DNA of 30,701 nt from a virus. Positions within the stretch are counted from its first letter, which is position 1, and each line of letters starts with the position of its first letter. Location of the stretch: the IMG/VR virus record IMGVR_UViG_3300050138_000040, positions 1 to 30,701 of that record; one strand, written 5' to 3'. The position numbers and the translations under genes are program-made. The notes under the pieces are model-generated. The model saw only the letters and a list, made by a program, of their open reading frames with translations, did no database searches and was not told where the DNA came from. This document shows positions 1 through 8,404 of the stretch, piece by piece.

Positions 1-1
1 C

Positions 2-835
2 GCCGGCGCTGCCGGGGTGACGATCGGCCGCTTTGCCTGGTGGAGCGCATTAGCGCTCGATCCGGATGGCGCACCCATCCTCGTCAACAACTTCGGCGCA
101 GGTCCGGTCACCGGCTTCGTGCACCGTGAACAGCAAGGCCTGATCACGACGTACCTCGCGGATGCCAGCATGGTGATCCCGCAGGGCTTCGGCATGACGC
201 TGATGTCCGGCGGCAGCTTCTGGGTCAAGAATGACGGCCTCACCGAGGCGCTCGTCGGCCAGAAGGCTTACGCGAATTTCGCCGATGGCAAGGTGTCCTT
301 CGCGGCCACGGGTTCGCCTCTCGGCGCAACGTCATCGGCAGGCTCTATCGCCGCCAATACCGCAGCCGTCACTGGCTCGATTGCCGGAGACATTCTCACG
401 GTTACCGCGGTCGGTTCCGGCGTGCTCGTCCCTGGAGGCATTCTCTCGGGCACCGGCGTCGCAGCCGGCACCCAGATCCTGTCGCAGCTCACCGGTGCCG
501 CGGGCGGCATCGGCACATACGTCGTCAGCATCCCTGAGCAGGCTGTTGCCTCGACGGCGATTGCCGAGACCTACGGCACATTCACGGCCGGCGGCACGCT
601 CGTCGGAGTGTTCGGGATTGGCGACGTCCTGTCCGGCAGCGGCGTCACCGCCGGCACGACCATTACGGCGCTGGGCACGGGAACGGGCGGCGCCGGGACG
701 TACATCGTCCAGACGACGCAAACCGCTTCCAGCACTGCGATCACGGTCGGGACGGACGTCGAGACCAAGTACGTCGCGATGTCTGCCGGGCTTCCCGGCG
801 AGCTCGTCAAGATCAGCAGCCACCTGCTCGGCTAA
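2..835 (+). CDS. Structural cement (capsid decoration) protein, Gp24-like, 5' partial
   Basis: Decoration protein that would stabilise the capsid lattice from outside. The frame is open to the left edge. A GTG at 17 exists, but it falls inside the conserved core (V-TIGRFAWW), so the true start is upstream and the protein is truncated here. Recognisable family motifs are [20 protein letters not shown] (about residues 32-51 counted from the GTG), MVIPQGF and FWVKNDG, then the closing block [20 protein letters not shown] (about 249-269). Between core and closing block lie two tandem Gly/Thr/Ala-rich repeats. It lies directly before the major capsid gene, as cement genes usually do. The family call rests on motif recognition and position. 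Confidence 0.85.
   Translation, partial: AGAAGVTIGRFAWWSALALDPDGAPILVNNFGAGPVTGFVHREQQGLITTYLADASMVIPQGFGMTLMSGGSFWVKNDGLTEALVGQKAYANFADGKVSFAATGSPLGATSSAGSIAANTAAVTGSIAGDILTVTAVGSGVLVPGGILSGTGVAAGTQILSQLTGAAGGIGTYVVSIPEQAVASTAIAETYGTFTAGGTLVGVFGIGDVLSGSGVTAGTTITALGTGTGGAGTYIVQTTQTASSTAITVGTDVETKYVAMSAGLPGELVKISSHLLG
371..751 (+). repeat. Two tandem beta-rich repeats inside the cement protein
   Basis: Residues about 119-185 and 190-245 (counted from the GTG at 17) share the pattern LSG-x-GV-x-AGT-x-I...TG-x-GG-x-GTY-x-V...Q...ST-x-I. Copy 1 shows [12 protein letters not shown] and GTYVV; copy 2 shows [12 protein letters not shown] and GTYIV. Such Gly/Thr-rich repeats are common as surface add-ons of phage structural proteins. 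A surface-exposed role is inferred. Confidence 0.75.
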
Positions 836-898
836 ACGGCGGCCATCCCCCAACCCGTGCTCGGCTGAAAGCGCCGGCGACAAGCGGAGTGAACCTCG

Positions 899-1987
899 AT
901 GAATCTTCAAGAAGCAATGGCCGCCTGGAATGCCGACAAGGCGCACCTGGCGGCGCGCGGCGCAGTCCTCGACGACGTGAGGGCGTACATTCCAGAGGAG
1001 TTCAAGCGGGACTTTCGCCTCGCGATGGACGCCCAGCCGACGCTGACGACCGACCCGAACTCGGCGGTGCCGGCGTTCCTCACCACGATGATCGACCCGG
1101 CCGTGTTCAGGATCCTGTTCGCCCCTAACAGGGCGGCGATCATCCTCGGTGAAGTCCGCAAGGGCACGTGGCTCGACCAAACGGCGATGTTCCCGGTCGT
1201 CGAGCATACCGGCGAGGTATCGAGCTACGGCGACTTTGCCGAGAACGGCCATGCCGGCGTCAACACCAACTGGCCACAGCGTCAGTCCTATCTGTTCCAG
1301 ACCGTCAAGGAATACGGCGAGCTGGAGCTCGAGCGGGCTGGGCTTGCCCGCATCAATTGGGTTTCGGAGATCGACCAGGCTGCGGCCACCGTCCTCAACA
1401 AGTTCTCCAACCTCACCTACTTCTTCGGAGTGGCCGGCTTGCAGAACTACGGTCTGCTCAACGATCCGAACCTGTCGGCGGCGCTCACTCCGGCGACCAA
1501 GGCGGCGGGTGGTGTGAAGTGGGTCAGCAACGGCGTGATCGTCGCCACGGCGAACGAAATCTATGCCGACATCCAGTCGCTATACATTCAGCTGATCACC
1601 CAGACTGCCGGTCTGGTCGAGGCCGATAGCAAGATGGTCCTCGCCATGTCGCCGGCATCGGCCGCGGCTCTGACCGCGACGAATACCTTCAACGTCAATG
1701 TCGCCGATCTCTTGAAGAAGAACTTCCCGAACATCCGGATCGAGACGGCAGTTCAGTATGGCGCTCTCTCGGCGTCTAACCCGCAGGGAATCGCCGCCGG
1801 CAACGAGATCCAACTGATCGCCGAGAACATCGAAGGTCAGGCGACCGGCTACGCGGCGTTCAACGAAAAGATGCGCTCGCATCCGATCATCCGCGCCATG
1901 TCGTCCTTCAAGCAGAAGCTGACGGCCGGCACCTGGGGAGCGATCCTTCGCATGCCTGTGGCTATCGCCCAGATGGTGGGCGTCTAG
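899..1987 (+). CDS. Major capsid protein, DUF2184 family
   Basis: Forms the icosahedral head shell. The 362-residue product shows the pattern of the DUF2184 major capsid family: an acidic N-terminal arm (LDDVRAYIPEEFKRDFRLAM), then PAFLTTMIDPAVFRILFAPN, the E-loop-like stretch WLDQTAMFPVVEHTGEVSSYGDF, YGELELERAGLARINWVSEI and a C-terminal SHPIIRAMSSFKQKLTAGTWG block. The ATG at 899 has a GGAG-like site about 8 bases upstream. The length is usual for the family and no separate scaffold or protease follows. It sits directly after the cement gene, which strengthens the assignment. Confidence 0.92.
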   Translation: MNLQEAMAAWNADKAHLAARGAVLDDVRAYIPEEFKRDFRLAMDAQPTLTTDPNSAVPAFLTTMIDPAVFRILFAPNRAAIILGEVRKGTWLDQTAMFPVVEHTGEVSSYGDFAENGHAGVNTNWPQRQSYLFQTVKEYGELELERAGLARINWVSEIDQAAATVLNKFSNLTYFFGVAGLQNYGLLNDPNLSAALTPATKAAGGVKWVSNGVIVATANEIYADIQSLYIQLITQTAGLVEADSKMVLAMSPASAAALTATNTFNVNVADLLKKNFPNIRIETAVQYGALSASNPQGIAAGNEIQLIAENIEGQATGYAAFNEKMRSHPIIRAMSSFKQKLTAGTWGAILRMPVAIAQMVGV

Positions 1988-2051
1988 CCCCTCAAGGCCT
2001 CTCGTCAGAGGCTGTTCTTCCAAGCCAATCAACTTATCGGAGCGCTCCTTG

Positions 2052-2468
2052 ATGTCGACGGTCACCGTTGCCTGCAAACTCCCCCATGGCCTGTTTCTTC
2101 GGCTGTTCAAGATGGTGGAATATTCGGAGCCCGTCATGGGCGGCGGCTCCAAGATGGTCCCGCGAGCGGAACAGATCGGCGGGGCGGTCACCATCCATGG
2201 CTACGCAGCCCCGTTCGGCAAGCCGCCGGTAGCGCAGGTGGTCGGTGGCTATGCGCTGACGCCCAACGTCGATGCGGACTTCTTCGCCGAGTGGCTGAAG
2301 CAGAACGCAGACCACGACGTGGTCAGGAACAACCTGATCTTCGCCAATGAGAAGCCGGAATCGGTTCACGGCAAGGCGAAGGGACGCGAGAGCATCCGCA
2401 ACGGGCTTGAGCCGATCGATCCGAACAAGCTGCCGAAGGGCATCGAGTCTGCCAAGGCGGCGGCTTAG
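2052..2468 (+). CDS. Conserved phage protein next to the capsid gene
   Basis: A 138-residue soluble protein. The ATG at 2052 is preferred over the adjacent TTG at 2049, with a CGGAG site just upstream. The N-terminus (TVTVACKLPHGL-x-LRLF) resembles a small protein I have seen in this position in other myovirus-like genomes. The middle (GGYALTPNVDADFFAEWLKQN) and C-terminus (IDPNKLPKGIESAKAAA) look like a compact domain with a lysine-rich tail. There is no signal peptide or membrane segment. Its position after the major capsid gene suggests a minor head or connector role, but no function can be assigned from sequence. Confidence 0.8.
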   Translation: MSTVTVACKLPHGLFLRLFKMVEYSEPVMGGGSKMVPRAEQIGGAVTIHGYAAPFGKPPVAQVVGGYALTPNVDADFFAEWLKQNADHDVVRNNLIFANEKPESVHGKAKGRESIRNGLEPIDPNKLPKGIESAKAAA

Positions 2469-2517
2469 CCGCCGGCCAGCGATCCTGCCGACAAAACTCA
2501 CAACAAGGAATTCCGCC

Positions 2518-3258
2518 ATGAAGTCCTTTCTTTCCCGCGCCATCGTCGCGGCCGCGCTGCTGTTCCCGTCGATCGCGTTGGCGCAGACCACGTTTGAGGA
2601 TCAGCTGCCGATTCCGCTTAGCAGCACCAACGGCCAATCGGAGCTGTTGACGCAGAGCATCAGTGTCAGCGGCGGGACGCTCTACCTCACCACGCTGCGT
2701 CAGCCGGGCATACAGGGGCAACCTGCCGGCGTGGCTCAGACATTCGTTCCGGTGGCGGCTGGCGGCCTCGTCCGTTATGTGCGTCTGACTGACGCCAAGA
2801 GCGACCTCGGCGTGCCGATGACGGCCGCGGCGGGCACGCCGTCGGGCACGGTGGGTGTTTCGCGCACCGCCGGCACCAGCCTGGCGCTCACCGGTGAAGC
2901 GACGTCCGGAGCAGCCGCCAAGACCGATAAGGCGCTCTTCGAGTTCAATTTACCTGACACCTACGTGGCCGGTGCCAACATTCCGGTGACGGTCAATTGC
3001 ACGACGAGCGGAACTACGATCACCGCCGCCAGCACCACGATGACGGTGGCGGCCTATACCGAGGTCAACGGTGTTGAAACGGCGCTCACGGTGAGCGCGG
3101 CTCAGCAGATCCCGGCCACAGCCGCCAATCTTGTGTTCACCGTCACCGGCACTGCTCTCACGCCAGGGCAGCATGTCGTCGTCGAGCTGGTCATGCTGGT
3201 CACGACCTCGGCCGGCGCGGGCACCGGCACGATCAACGCCGTGTCCTATCAGGGGTGA
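2518..3258 (+). CDS. Exported Thr/Ala-rich protein of the structural region
   Basis: A 246-residue protein with a clear Sec-type signal peptide (MKSFLSRAIVAAALLFPSIALA-QTT). The mature part is Thr/Ser/Ala/Val-rich and probably beta-rich. The start is the ATG at 2518 with AAGGAA upstream; upstream in-frame codons overlap the previous gene and read as arginine-rich shadow sequence. I recognise no family. It is odd for a gene in a capsid-to-tail operon to encode an exported product. It could be a virion surface protein, a periplasmic or outer-membrane factor made during infection, or an accessory cargo gene. Confidence 0.75.
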   Translation: MKSFLSRAIVAAALLFPSIALAQTTFEDQLPIPLSSTNGQSELLTQSISVSGGTLYLTTLRQPGIQGQPAGVAQTFVPVAAGGLVRYVRLTDAKSDLGVPMTAAAGTPSGTVGVSRTAGTSLALTGEATSGAAAKTDKALFEFNLPDTYVAGANIPVTVNCTTSGTTITAASTTMTVAAYTEVNGVETALTVSAAQQIPATAANLVFTVTGTALTPGQHVVVELVMLVTTSAGAGTGTINAVSYQG

Positions 3259-3297
3259 TCATCGACTTTCGTCGATACGGGAGAGTGAGAAAACACC

Positions 3298-5625
3298 ATG
3301 CGAAATTGGTTGATGGCATGGTTGGCGCTATGCCTCGCGCTGCTCTTTGGCGGCGTCACTGCGTCTGCCGACCCGGGTGCACCGACCTATAGCAGCTGGC
3401 AATCGCTGGGCCGTCTGGCGACACCGATAACGGCAACATCGACTACAGCCGCGACGGCGCTGCCGACGGGTGGCCTCACCGCCCAAGTCTGCAATCAGGG
3501 CAGTGTAGACGCTTACGTGACGCTGGGGACGACCAGCGGCGTCACGACTGATGCAACGACTGGATCGTGGATCAAGAACGGCACCTGCACACCGTTCAAT
3601 CTTCGGCCGCTGCCGAACATCACGTACACCTACATCGCGGCGATCACCGCCAGCAGCACGACTACGTTGTACGTGGAAGTGGGTCTCGGCAACATCAGCC
3701 GCGCCGGCGGGACAAGCGGGGGCGGAGGCGCGGGTATCACGAGCCTTGCCCCCGGTAGTGCGAACATCATCCTCTCGCCGAACCCGATCACGGCGACGGG
3801 AACGATCGACTTCTCCACTACTCCGGCGCTCGGCGCTGTCACCGCGACCTCTATCAACAAGGTTGCGCTGACCGCGCCGGCGACGGGTGCGACGCTGGCT
3901 CTGGTCGATGGCACTACGATCACCGGCCCGAGCGCGACGACGACGCTGCCGGGCCTCTCGCTGCCGAACGTCTTTAGTTCAGCCGTTCAGACTGTCCAAG
4001 GGCTCACCACAACATCATCTGGCTGGTATGCACAGATTACTGGAGACACATTTGCGCGTGTCCGCATTGGTCTCAACGGCAATGACATCGCCTCCCTCGC
4101 AATGGGCTCTGGGTCGGGCGCCAGAGACACATTCATCGAGCGGGCTGCCGCTGCGAACGTGCGCTTTGGTGCTCCAGACGCTGCGGCTCCTGTAGCGCAG
4201 ATCGAGTCCGTTCAGAACGTCGTCGCAGGCACCAGCAACGTCGCCGGAGCAGACCGGACACTCACACTCTCGCAGGGCACCGGGACCGGGGTAGGCGGCA
4301 AGCTGCTCGTCCAGGGCGCTCCTGCGGGTACGACGGGAACGGCGCAGAACGCTCTCGCCACGCTGGCCTCGTTCAACAATGTAGCCTCGGCGTTTCTACT
4401 TACCCCCGCCGTCAACACCAACGCGCTGGCCGTGACCGGATACTCGCTGACCGGGACCGACACGCACTCGCTGATGGATTTGGCGGGGACGTGGAATGTC
4501 GGGACTACAGTTGAGACAGCACTCAAGCTGAACGTGACCGACACGGCGAGCGGGGCAGCGTCGTTGCTGGCGGACTTGCAGGTTGGTGGAAGCTCGGTTG
4601 CACAAATTACTAAGACTGGCGCGCTAAACATCGTCGGAAATTCTAACGGCCAAACCCTTCTCACGACCAGATTTGGCAAGTTGTATTTCGGTGGTGGCCC
4701 ATCAGCAGGAGACACTTCTCAGTCCGCTTGGTTTTTGGACGCGAGTGCCACCATTTTTGCAGGAAGATCAACGGCGACGATTGGGTGGACTTCTAGCACG
4801 ACTAATGCAGCAGGAACTCTTGATCTCTCCATCTTCCGCGACGCCGCCAACACCCTAGCCCAGCGCAACGGGGTGAATGCGCAGAAGTTTCGTGTCTATG
4901 GAACCTTCACCGACGCCAGCAACGGCGACTGGCTGGAGTTCACCAAGGCAGCGGGTGGTCTGGCTTCGATTGCGACGGTCGCCAACGGTACTGGTACTGC
5001 TGGAAATCTGTCTCTAACTGCTGGAACTGTGACTGCGAGTGCTATTTTAACGGCAGTTGGAGCTATCAGCAGCGGCGGTCAAATTACTGCCGTTACTAAC
5101 TTTCAGGCAGGGGCGGCAGGACAGATTTATTTTCTTAATAGAACGACACTTAGTTCACCGTCCGACGGGGTGTTGCTTGCCTTTAATTTTGCAGGCACCG
5201 ATTTCAACCGCCTCCAGTTCGGTGGCACTACATCGTCATTCCCCGCCCTCAAGCGTAACGCGGCGAATCTGGAAGTCCGGCTGGCGGACGATAGCGCGCC
5301 CACGTCTGCAATCGCACGGTCGTTGATTTCATCCGGCGCGGTTCCCACGGTAGTCCTCGCCGGTGGTACCTGTGCCGGGACCGTGATCGCGGGCGGCTCT
5401 ACGGCCGGAACGGTCACGCTGACAGGGGCCTGCGTTACAACTAACACAATGACGCTCAGTGTCATGCCGACTGCCCCGACTGGATATTCCTGCGACGCGG
5501 TTGACCGCACGCTCGGCGTTAGCGACTTGGGCGAAACCTCAACTTCGACGACTGGAGCAGTGTTTACATTCGGGAGCACGACTGGCGCGACCGACGTGAT
5601 CCAATACAAGTGCATCGCGTACTAG
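3298..5625 (+). CDS. Large exported fibre-like protein
   Basis: A 775-residue Gly/Ala/Ser/Thr-rich protein with an N-terminal signal peptide (MRNWLMAWLALCLALLFGGVTASA). After a small N-terminal domain comes a Gly-rich linker (about 139-145), then a long low-complexity beta-type region typical of phage fibres (ITSLAPGSANIILSPNPITA, TLSQGTGTGVGGKLLVQGAP). A C-terminal domain has several cysteines (TCAGTVIAGG, GACVTT, GYSCDAVDR, YKCIAY). About nucleotides 4620-5200 are visibly more AT-rich than the surroundings, suggesting an exchanged module. The start is the ATG at 3298. Location before the neck genes, far from the other fibres, is unusual. A host-binding or surface-decoration role is inferred from composition only. 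Confidence 0.75.
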   Translation: MRNWLMAWLALCLALLFGGVTASADPGAPTYSSWQSLGRLATPITATSTTAATALPTGGLTAQVCNQGSVDAYVTLGTTSGVTTDATTGSWIKNGTCTPFNLRPLPNITYTYIAAITASSTTTLYVEVGLGNISRAGGTSGGGGAGITSLAPGSANIILSPNPITATGTIDFSTTPALGAVTATSINKVALTAPATGATLALVDGTTITGPSATTTLPGLSLPNVFSSAVQTVQGLTTTSSGWYAQITGDTFARVRIGLNGNDIASLAMGSGSGARDTFIERAAAANVRFGAPDAAAPVAQIESVQNVVAGTSNVAGADRTLTLSQGTGTGVGGKLLVQGAPAGTTGTAQNALATLASFNNVASAFLLTPAVNTNALAVTGYSLTGTDTHSLMDLAGTWNVGTTVETALKLNVTDTASGAASLLADLQVGGSSVAQITKTGALNIVGNSNGQTLLTTRFGKLYFGGGPSAGDTSQSAWFLDASATIFAGRSTATIGWTSSTTNAAGTLDLSIFRDAANTLAQRNGVNAQKFRVYGTFTDASNGDWLEFTKAAGGLASIATVANGTGTAGNLSLTAGTVTASAILTAVGAISSGGQITAVTNFQAGAAGQIYFLNRTTLSSPSDGVLLAFNFAGTDFNRLQFGGTTSSFPALKRNAANLEVRLADDSAPTSAIARSLISSGAVPTVVLAGGTCAGTVIAGGSTAGTVTLTGACVTTNTMTLSVMPTAPTGYSCDAVDRTLGVSDLGETSTSTTGAVFTFGSTTGATDVIQYKCIAY

Positions 5626-5636
5626 GAGCAATCTTA

Positions 5637-5810
5637 ATGAAACTACTTCTTCTCGTCAGCGCCTTCGCGCTGCTCACCCTCCCAGCCCTCGCCGTCCCAG
5701 TGACGTTCACGGTCGGGGGCTCGACCTTTTCGACCACGATCGCTAACATTCAGTCCAGCGAGACTGCCACCGCTCAGAAGGCCATCGTGGCCCCGGCTCC
5801 GGTGAACTGA
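5637..5810 (+). CDS. Small exported protein, unknown
   Basis: A 57-residue product starting at the ATG at 5637, with a good AGGAG site that overlaps the stop of the preceding gene. The first ~19 residues are a signal peptide (MKLLLLVSAFALLTLPALA). The mature part is only about 38 residues (VPVTFTVGGSTFSTTIANIQ...). It follows the large exported fibre-like gene within 12 bases, so the two are probably co-translated and may work together. Function is unknown. Confidence 0.6.
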   Translation: MKLLLLVSAFALLTLPALAVPVTFTVGGSTFSTTIANIQSSETATAQKAIVAPAPVN

Positions 5811-5835
5811 CCGCAAGCATCAGAAGGGGCCGACG

Positions 5836-6267
5836 ATGACGATCGCTTACGCCGACTTCGTCGCGGCCTTCCCCGAGTTCTCTAACGCTGGCACGTATCC
5901 GGCAACCCAGATCAACTTCTGGATTCCGCAGGCATACGCGCAGCTCAACCCCCGCCGCTTCGGGGTTCAGATCGATCTGGCGGCGATGCTCTACGTCGCG
6001 CACAACGTGGTCCTCTCGGCGCGCGCCCAAGCCTCGGCAAACGCCGGGCAGGTCGTTGGCGAGGCGCGCGGGCTGGTCGCCTCGAAGAGCGTCGGCGATG
6101 TTTCGGTCTCTTACGACACCAATTCGATCGCGACCAAAGATGCCGGGATCTGGATGTCGACGGTCTACGGCCAGCGCCTCTACAAGATGATGCAGACCTT
6201 CGGAGGGCCCGTCTATGCGGTGCCGCGGCGTCGGTGGACAGACCGTGGCGCGTGGTGGGGCCTGTGA
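5836..6267 (+). CDS. Head-tail connector / adaptor, DUF4054
   Basis: A 143-residue protein with the DUF4054 pattern: FVAAFPEFSNAGTYPATQINFWIPQAYAQLNPRRFG, then an AAMLYVAHNVVLSARA helix, SKSVGDVSVSYDTNS and YGQRLYKMMQTFGGPVYAVP. This family corresponds to gp6-like connector proteins that bind below the portal and prepare the head for tail attachment. Its position between capsid and neck genes fits. The stop codon overlaps the start of the next gene (GTGA). Confidence 0.88.
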   Translation: MTIAYADFVAAFPEFSNAGTYPATQINFWIPQAYAQLNPRRFGVQIDLAAMLYVAHNVVLSARAQASANAGQVVGEARGLVASKSVGDVSVSYDTNSIATKDAGIWMSTVYGQRLYKMMQTFGGPVYAVPRRRWTDRGAWWGL

Positions 6268-6764
6268 GCAAGTCCGGGGTCACCGTCGTCGTCGACCAAG
6301 TGTCCAAGGTGCTCGCCGGCGTCGGCCACCTGGCGTCGACGCGAGTCCTGGTCGGCGTGCCAGCGGAGAAGACGGGACGCACAGACGGTGAGGCGATCAA
6401 CAATGCTTCGCTCGCCTATATTCACGACAAAGGTGCTCCCGAGGCGAACATCCCGGCGCGGCCGTTCATGGAGCCCGGCGTGCTCTCGGCAAAGGCCGGG
6501 ATCGAGGACGGCCTGAAAAAGGCTGGTGAGTTCGCATTTGATGCCCGTCCCGAAGCGGTCGAGCGGCAGTTCCAGCGTGTCGGCAGGATCGCCCGGGACG
6601 CCATCAAGATGAAGATCACCGATGGGCCGTTCGCACCGCTGGCGCCCGCGACCATCGCGGCGCGGAAGAGCAAACGGAAGAGCCGGTCTAACACCGATAT
6701 TCGCCCACTTATCGACACCGGCGAATTAAGAAACGCCATAAATTTTGTCATCCGCAAGGTCTGA
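6264..6764 (+). CDS. Tail-completion / virion morphogenesis-like protein
   Basis: The start chosen is the GTG at 6264, which overlaps the preceding stop as GTGA and gives 166 residues. Features are VLVGVPAEKTGRTDGEAINNASLAYIHDKGAPEANIPARPFMEPGV, a helical middle and the C-terminal block PLAPATIAARK...RPLIDTGELRNAINFVI. The E-x-G-x-x-x-x-IPARPFM and PLIDTGELRNAI motifs are those of phage tail-completion proteins (Mu gpG / HK97 gp10-like groups), which cap the tail tube before it joins the head. It lies among the neck genes. Confidence 0.78.
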   Translation: MSKSGVTVVVDQVSKVLAGVGHLASTRVLVGVPAEKTGRTDGEAINNASLAYIHDKGAPEANIPARPFMEPGVLSAKAGIEDGLKKAGEFAFDARPEAVERQFQRVGRIARDAIKMKITDGPFAPLAPATIAARKSKRKSRSNTDIRPLIDTGELRNAINFVIRKV

Positions 6765-6774
6765 AGGGATCACC

Positions 6775-7053
6775 ATGAAGAGATTGCTGATTGCCGCCAT
6801 CGTCGCCTCCGCAATGCTCATTCCGGTATCTGTCCAGGCCAAGGACGTTACGCTCCCGCCGCTCAACGACGCGCAGCAGTCCGCGCTCATCCAACTCCTC
6901 GATATCGCGGTGAAGTCCGGCGGTCTCGCGATCTCCCAGAATGCCAATTTCTTCTATGCCATGATCGTGGCCGCACAGAATGCGCCGGCGGCGACCACTC
7001 CCGCACCCGACGCGGCGAAGCCGGGTAACGCATCCCCAGACGCCAAGCCGTAG
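6775..7053 (+). CDS. Small exported protein, unknown
   Basis: A 92-residue protein starting at the ATG at 6775, with a GAAGGGA site upstream. Residues 1-22 are a signal peptide (MKRLLIAAIVASAMLIPVSVQA). The mature part has one helical segment (LNDAQQSALIQLLDIAVKSGGLAI) and an Ala/Pro-rich tail. It is another exported product inserted between morphogenesis genes. No family is recognised. Confidence 0.65.
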   Translation: MKRLLIAAIVASAMLIPVSVQAKDVTLPPLNDAQQSALIQLLDIAVKSGGLAISQNANFFYAMIVAAQNAPAATTPAPDAAKPGNASPDAKP

Positions 7054-7078
7054 GCGCTGCGCCTGATGGGGCTCGGTG

Positions 7079-7480
7079 ATGCCGGAAATAGATGTCACCG
7101 ACGTTTTATTCGACCCGATGGTCGGTGGAACCGCCTTCACCGTCCTGCGCCGCGTCCAGACGCTCGGCATCAACGGTCAAGTCGCCATCGTCGAGACGGC
7201 AATAGTCCCGTCGCCTGTCGGCTCAGTGCGCCCAACCGGCGATCAGAGCCTGGTTCGCGAGGATGCCTTTCAGCAACAGGCCAAGTCGATCCGCGTGGTG
7301 ACCACATTCCGACTTCGCGGCGAGGCCACTGATGGCGGCGCCGACTATCAGCCCGACGTCGTGGTGTGGAAGGGTTCGCGCTTCCTGGTGCGGACGATCG
7401 AAGACTACAGCCAATTCGGTGCGGGCCTGATCCAGGCCGATTGCACGTCGATGACCTTCGTCGATCCGCCACCGTCGTGA
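7079..7480 (+). CDS. Neck-region protein, possible head-closure factor
   Basis: A 133-residue soluble protein. The ATG at 7079 follows a GTG directly (7076); either may start it. The sequence alternates predicted beta strands: VTDVLFDPMVGGTAFTVLRRV, IRVVTTFRLRGEA, QPDVVVWKGSRFLVRTIEDYSQFGAGLIQADCTSM. The WKG-x-x-F-x-VRTIEDYS-x-FG-x-G block is typical of small beta-barrel neck proteins in myovirus-like genomes. Position between tail completion and neck terminator supports a head-closure role; the exact family is not certain. Confidence 0.7.
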   Translation: MPEIDVTDVLFDPMVGGTAFTVLRRVQTLGINGQVAIVETAIVPSPVGSVRPTGDQSLVREDAFQQQAKSIRVVTTFRLRGEATDGGADYQPDVVVWKGSRFLVRTIEDYSQFGAGLIQADCTSMTFVDPPPS

Positions 7481-7500
7481 TCAACATCTGAGGGTAAGTG

Positions 7501-7740
7501 ATGGCCGAACATCCCGACGTCGTCGAATTGCAGGACAAGCACCGCGCCGAGATCGATGAGCTGGTCGCCGCCTTCGGTGCGAAGCATGCGGAGCTGGTCC
7601 ACGCCGAGCCCAAGCTCCGCGATGCGGTAGCCGAGGCTGCTCTGAAGACGCGGTTCCGCACCGACATTCTCGCGGCCATTGCCCGCCACACGGCGGAAGC
7701 GAACGCGCTGTCGGGGCAATTGGCAGGTCAGGCGATCTGA
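7501..7740 (+). CDS. Small helical phage protein
   Basis: A 79-residue, highly charged, all-helical protein (VVELQDKHRAEIDELVAAFG...ALKTRFRTDILAAIARHTAEANALSGQL). The ATG at 7501 is preceded by GAGGG, with an alternative GTG directly before it at 7498. Neither signal peptide nor membrane segment is present. It lies between neck genes; function unknown. Confidence 0.6.
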   Translation: MAEHPDVVELQDKHRAEIDELVAAFGAKHAELVHAEPKLRDAVAEAALKTRFRTDILAAIARHTAEANALSGQLAGQAI

Positions 7741-7770
7741 GCTGCGGGGCTCTAAGCATCGGCAGTTCAG

Positions 7771-8391
7771 ATGAACGACTCCAGCACTGGCGGTCCGCTC
7801 GCGCCGATCGGCGGCGGACCGGCGCCACTCGAGGGGCTCGCGCTCAACAACTTCCTGCAGGGTTGGATCGTCGGCATCACAGGCCTCGCTGGTGCCATGG
7901 TGCGGCCGCGCTGGCAACCAGAGCCAGCGAATATCCCGACAGAGGGCAACGCCTGGGCGGCAATCGGCGTCCAGGTCCGGCCAGCCGATACATTCCCGCT
8001 CGTGCTCCACAACGCCAGTGCCAACGGTGGCAATGGTCAGGATGAGGTCCACCAACACGAGGACCTCGACATCCTGGTGAGCTTCTACGACCTCGGCACG
8101 AATGGGCAGGCCGATGCCTATGCCGCGATCCTGCGCCAAGGCGTGGCGATCGATCAGAACCTCGAGCTGCTGACCGACAACGGCATGGGGCTGATCGCCT
8201 GCGGTGAACCGATCCCCCTGCCTTCGTTGCTCAAGCAGAGGTGGCTCTACCGCGTGGATCTCGCCATCCAGGTCAAGCGCGAGATCATTCGAGCCTATCC
8301 GGTGCTGAACCTCGTAACCGCCGCCGCGACGCTCAAGGCCGAGAACGCCGGCGGCCATCTCCTCGTCGATACCCTCGCGATCCATCAATGA
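7771..8391 (+). CDS. Phage neck terminator, gp12-like
   Basis: A 206-residue protein with the pattern of the neck terminator (gp12-like) family: LNNFLQGWIVGITGLAGAMVRPRWQPEP near the N-terminus, AAIGVQVRPADTFP, then HEDLDILVSFYDLGTNGQADAYAAILRQGVAIDQN and a C-terminal RWLYRVDLAIQVKREI strand. This protein ends the tail tube at the head side in contractile tails. It lies directly before the sheath gene, which is where it is expected. The ATG at 7771 is the only reasonable start. Confidence 0.82.
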   Translation: MNDSSTGGPLAPIGGGPAPLEGLALNNFLQGWIVGITGLAGAMVRPRWQPEPANIPTEGNAWAAIGVQVRPADTFPLVLHNASANGGNGQDEVHQHEDLDILVSFYDLGTNGQADAYAAILRQGVAIDQNLELLTDNGMGLIACGEPIPLPSLLKQRWLYRVDLAIQVKREIIRAYPVLNLVTAAATLKAENAGGHLLVDTLAIHQ

Positions 8392-8404
8392 AGGACTATC
8401 CCCG

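Noticed and set aside
332-1252. 306-codon minus-strand frame opposite cement and capsid genes
   Set aside because: Covers two well-recognised structural genes and shows no family pattern or start signal.
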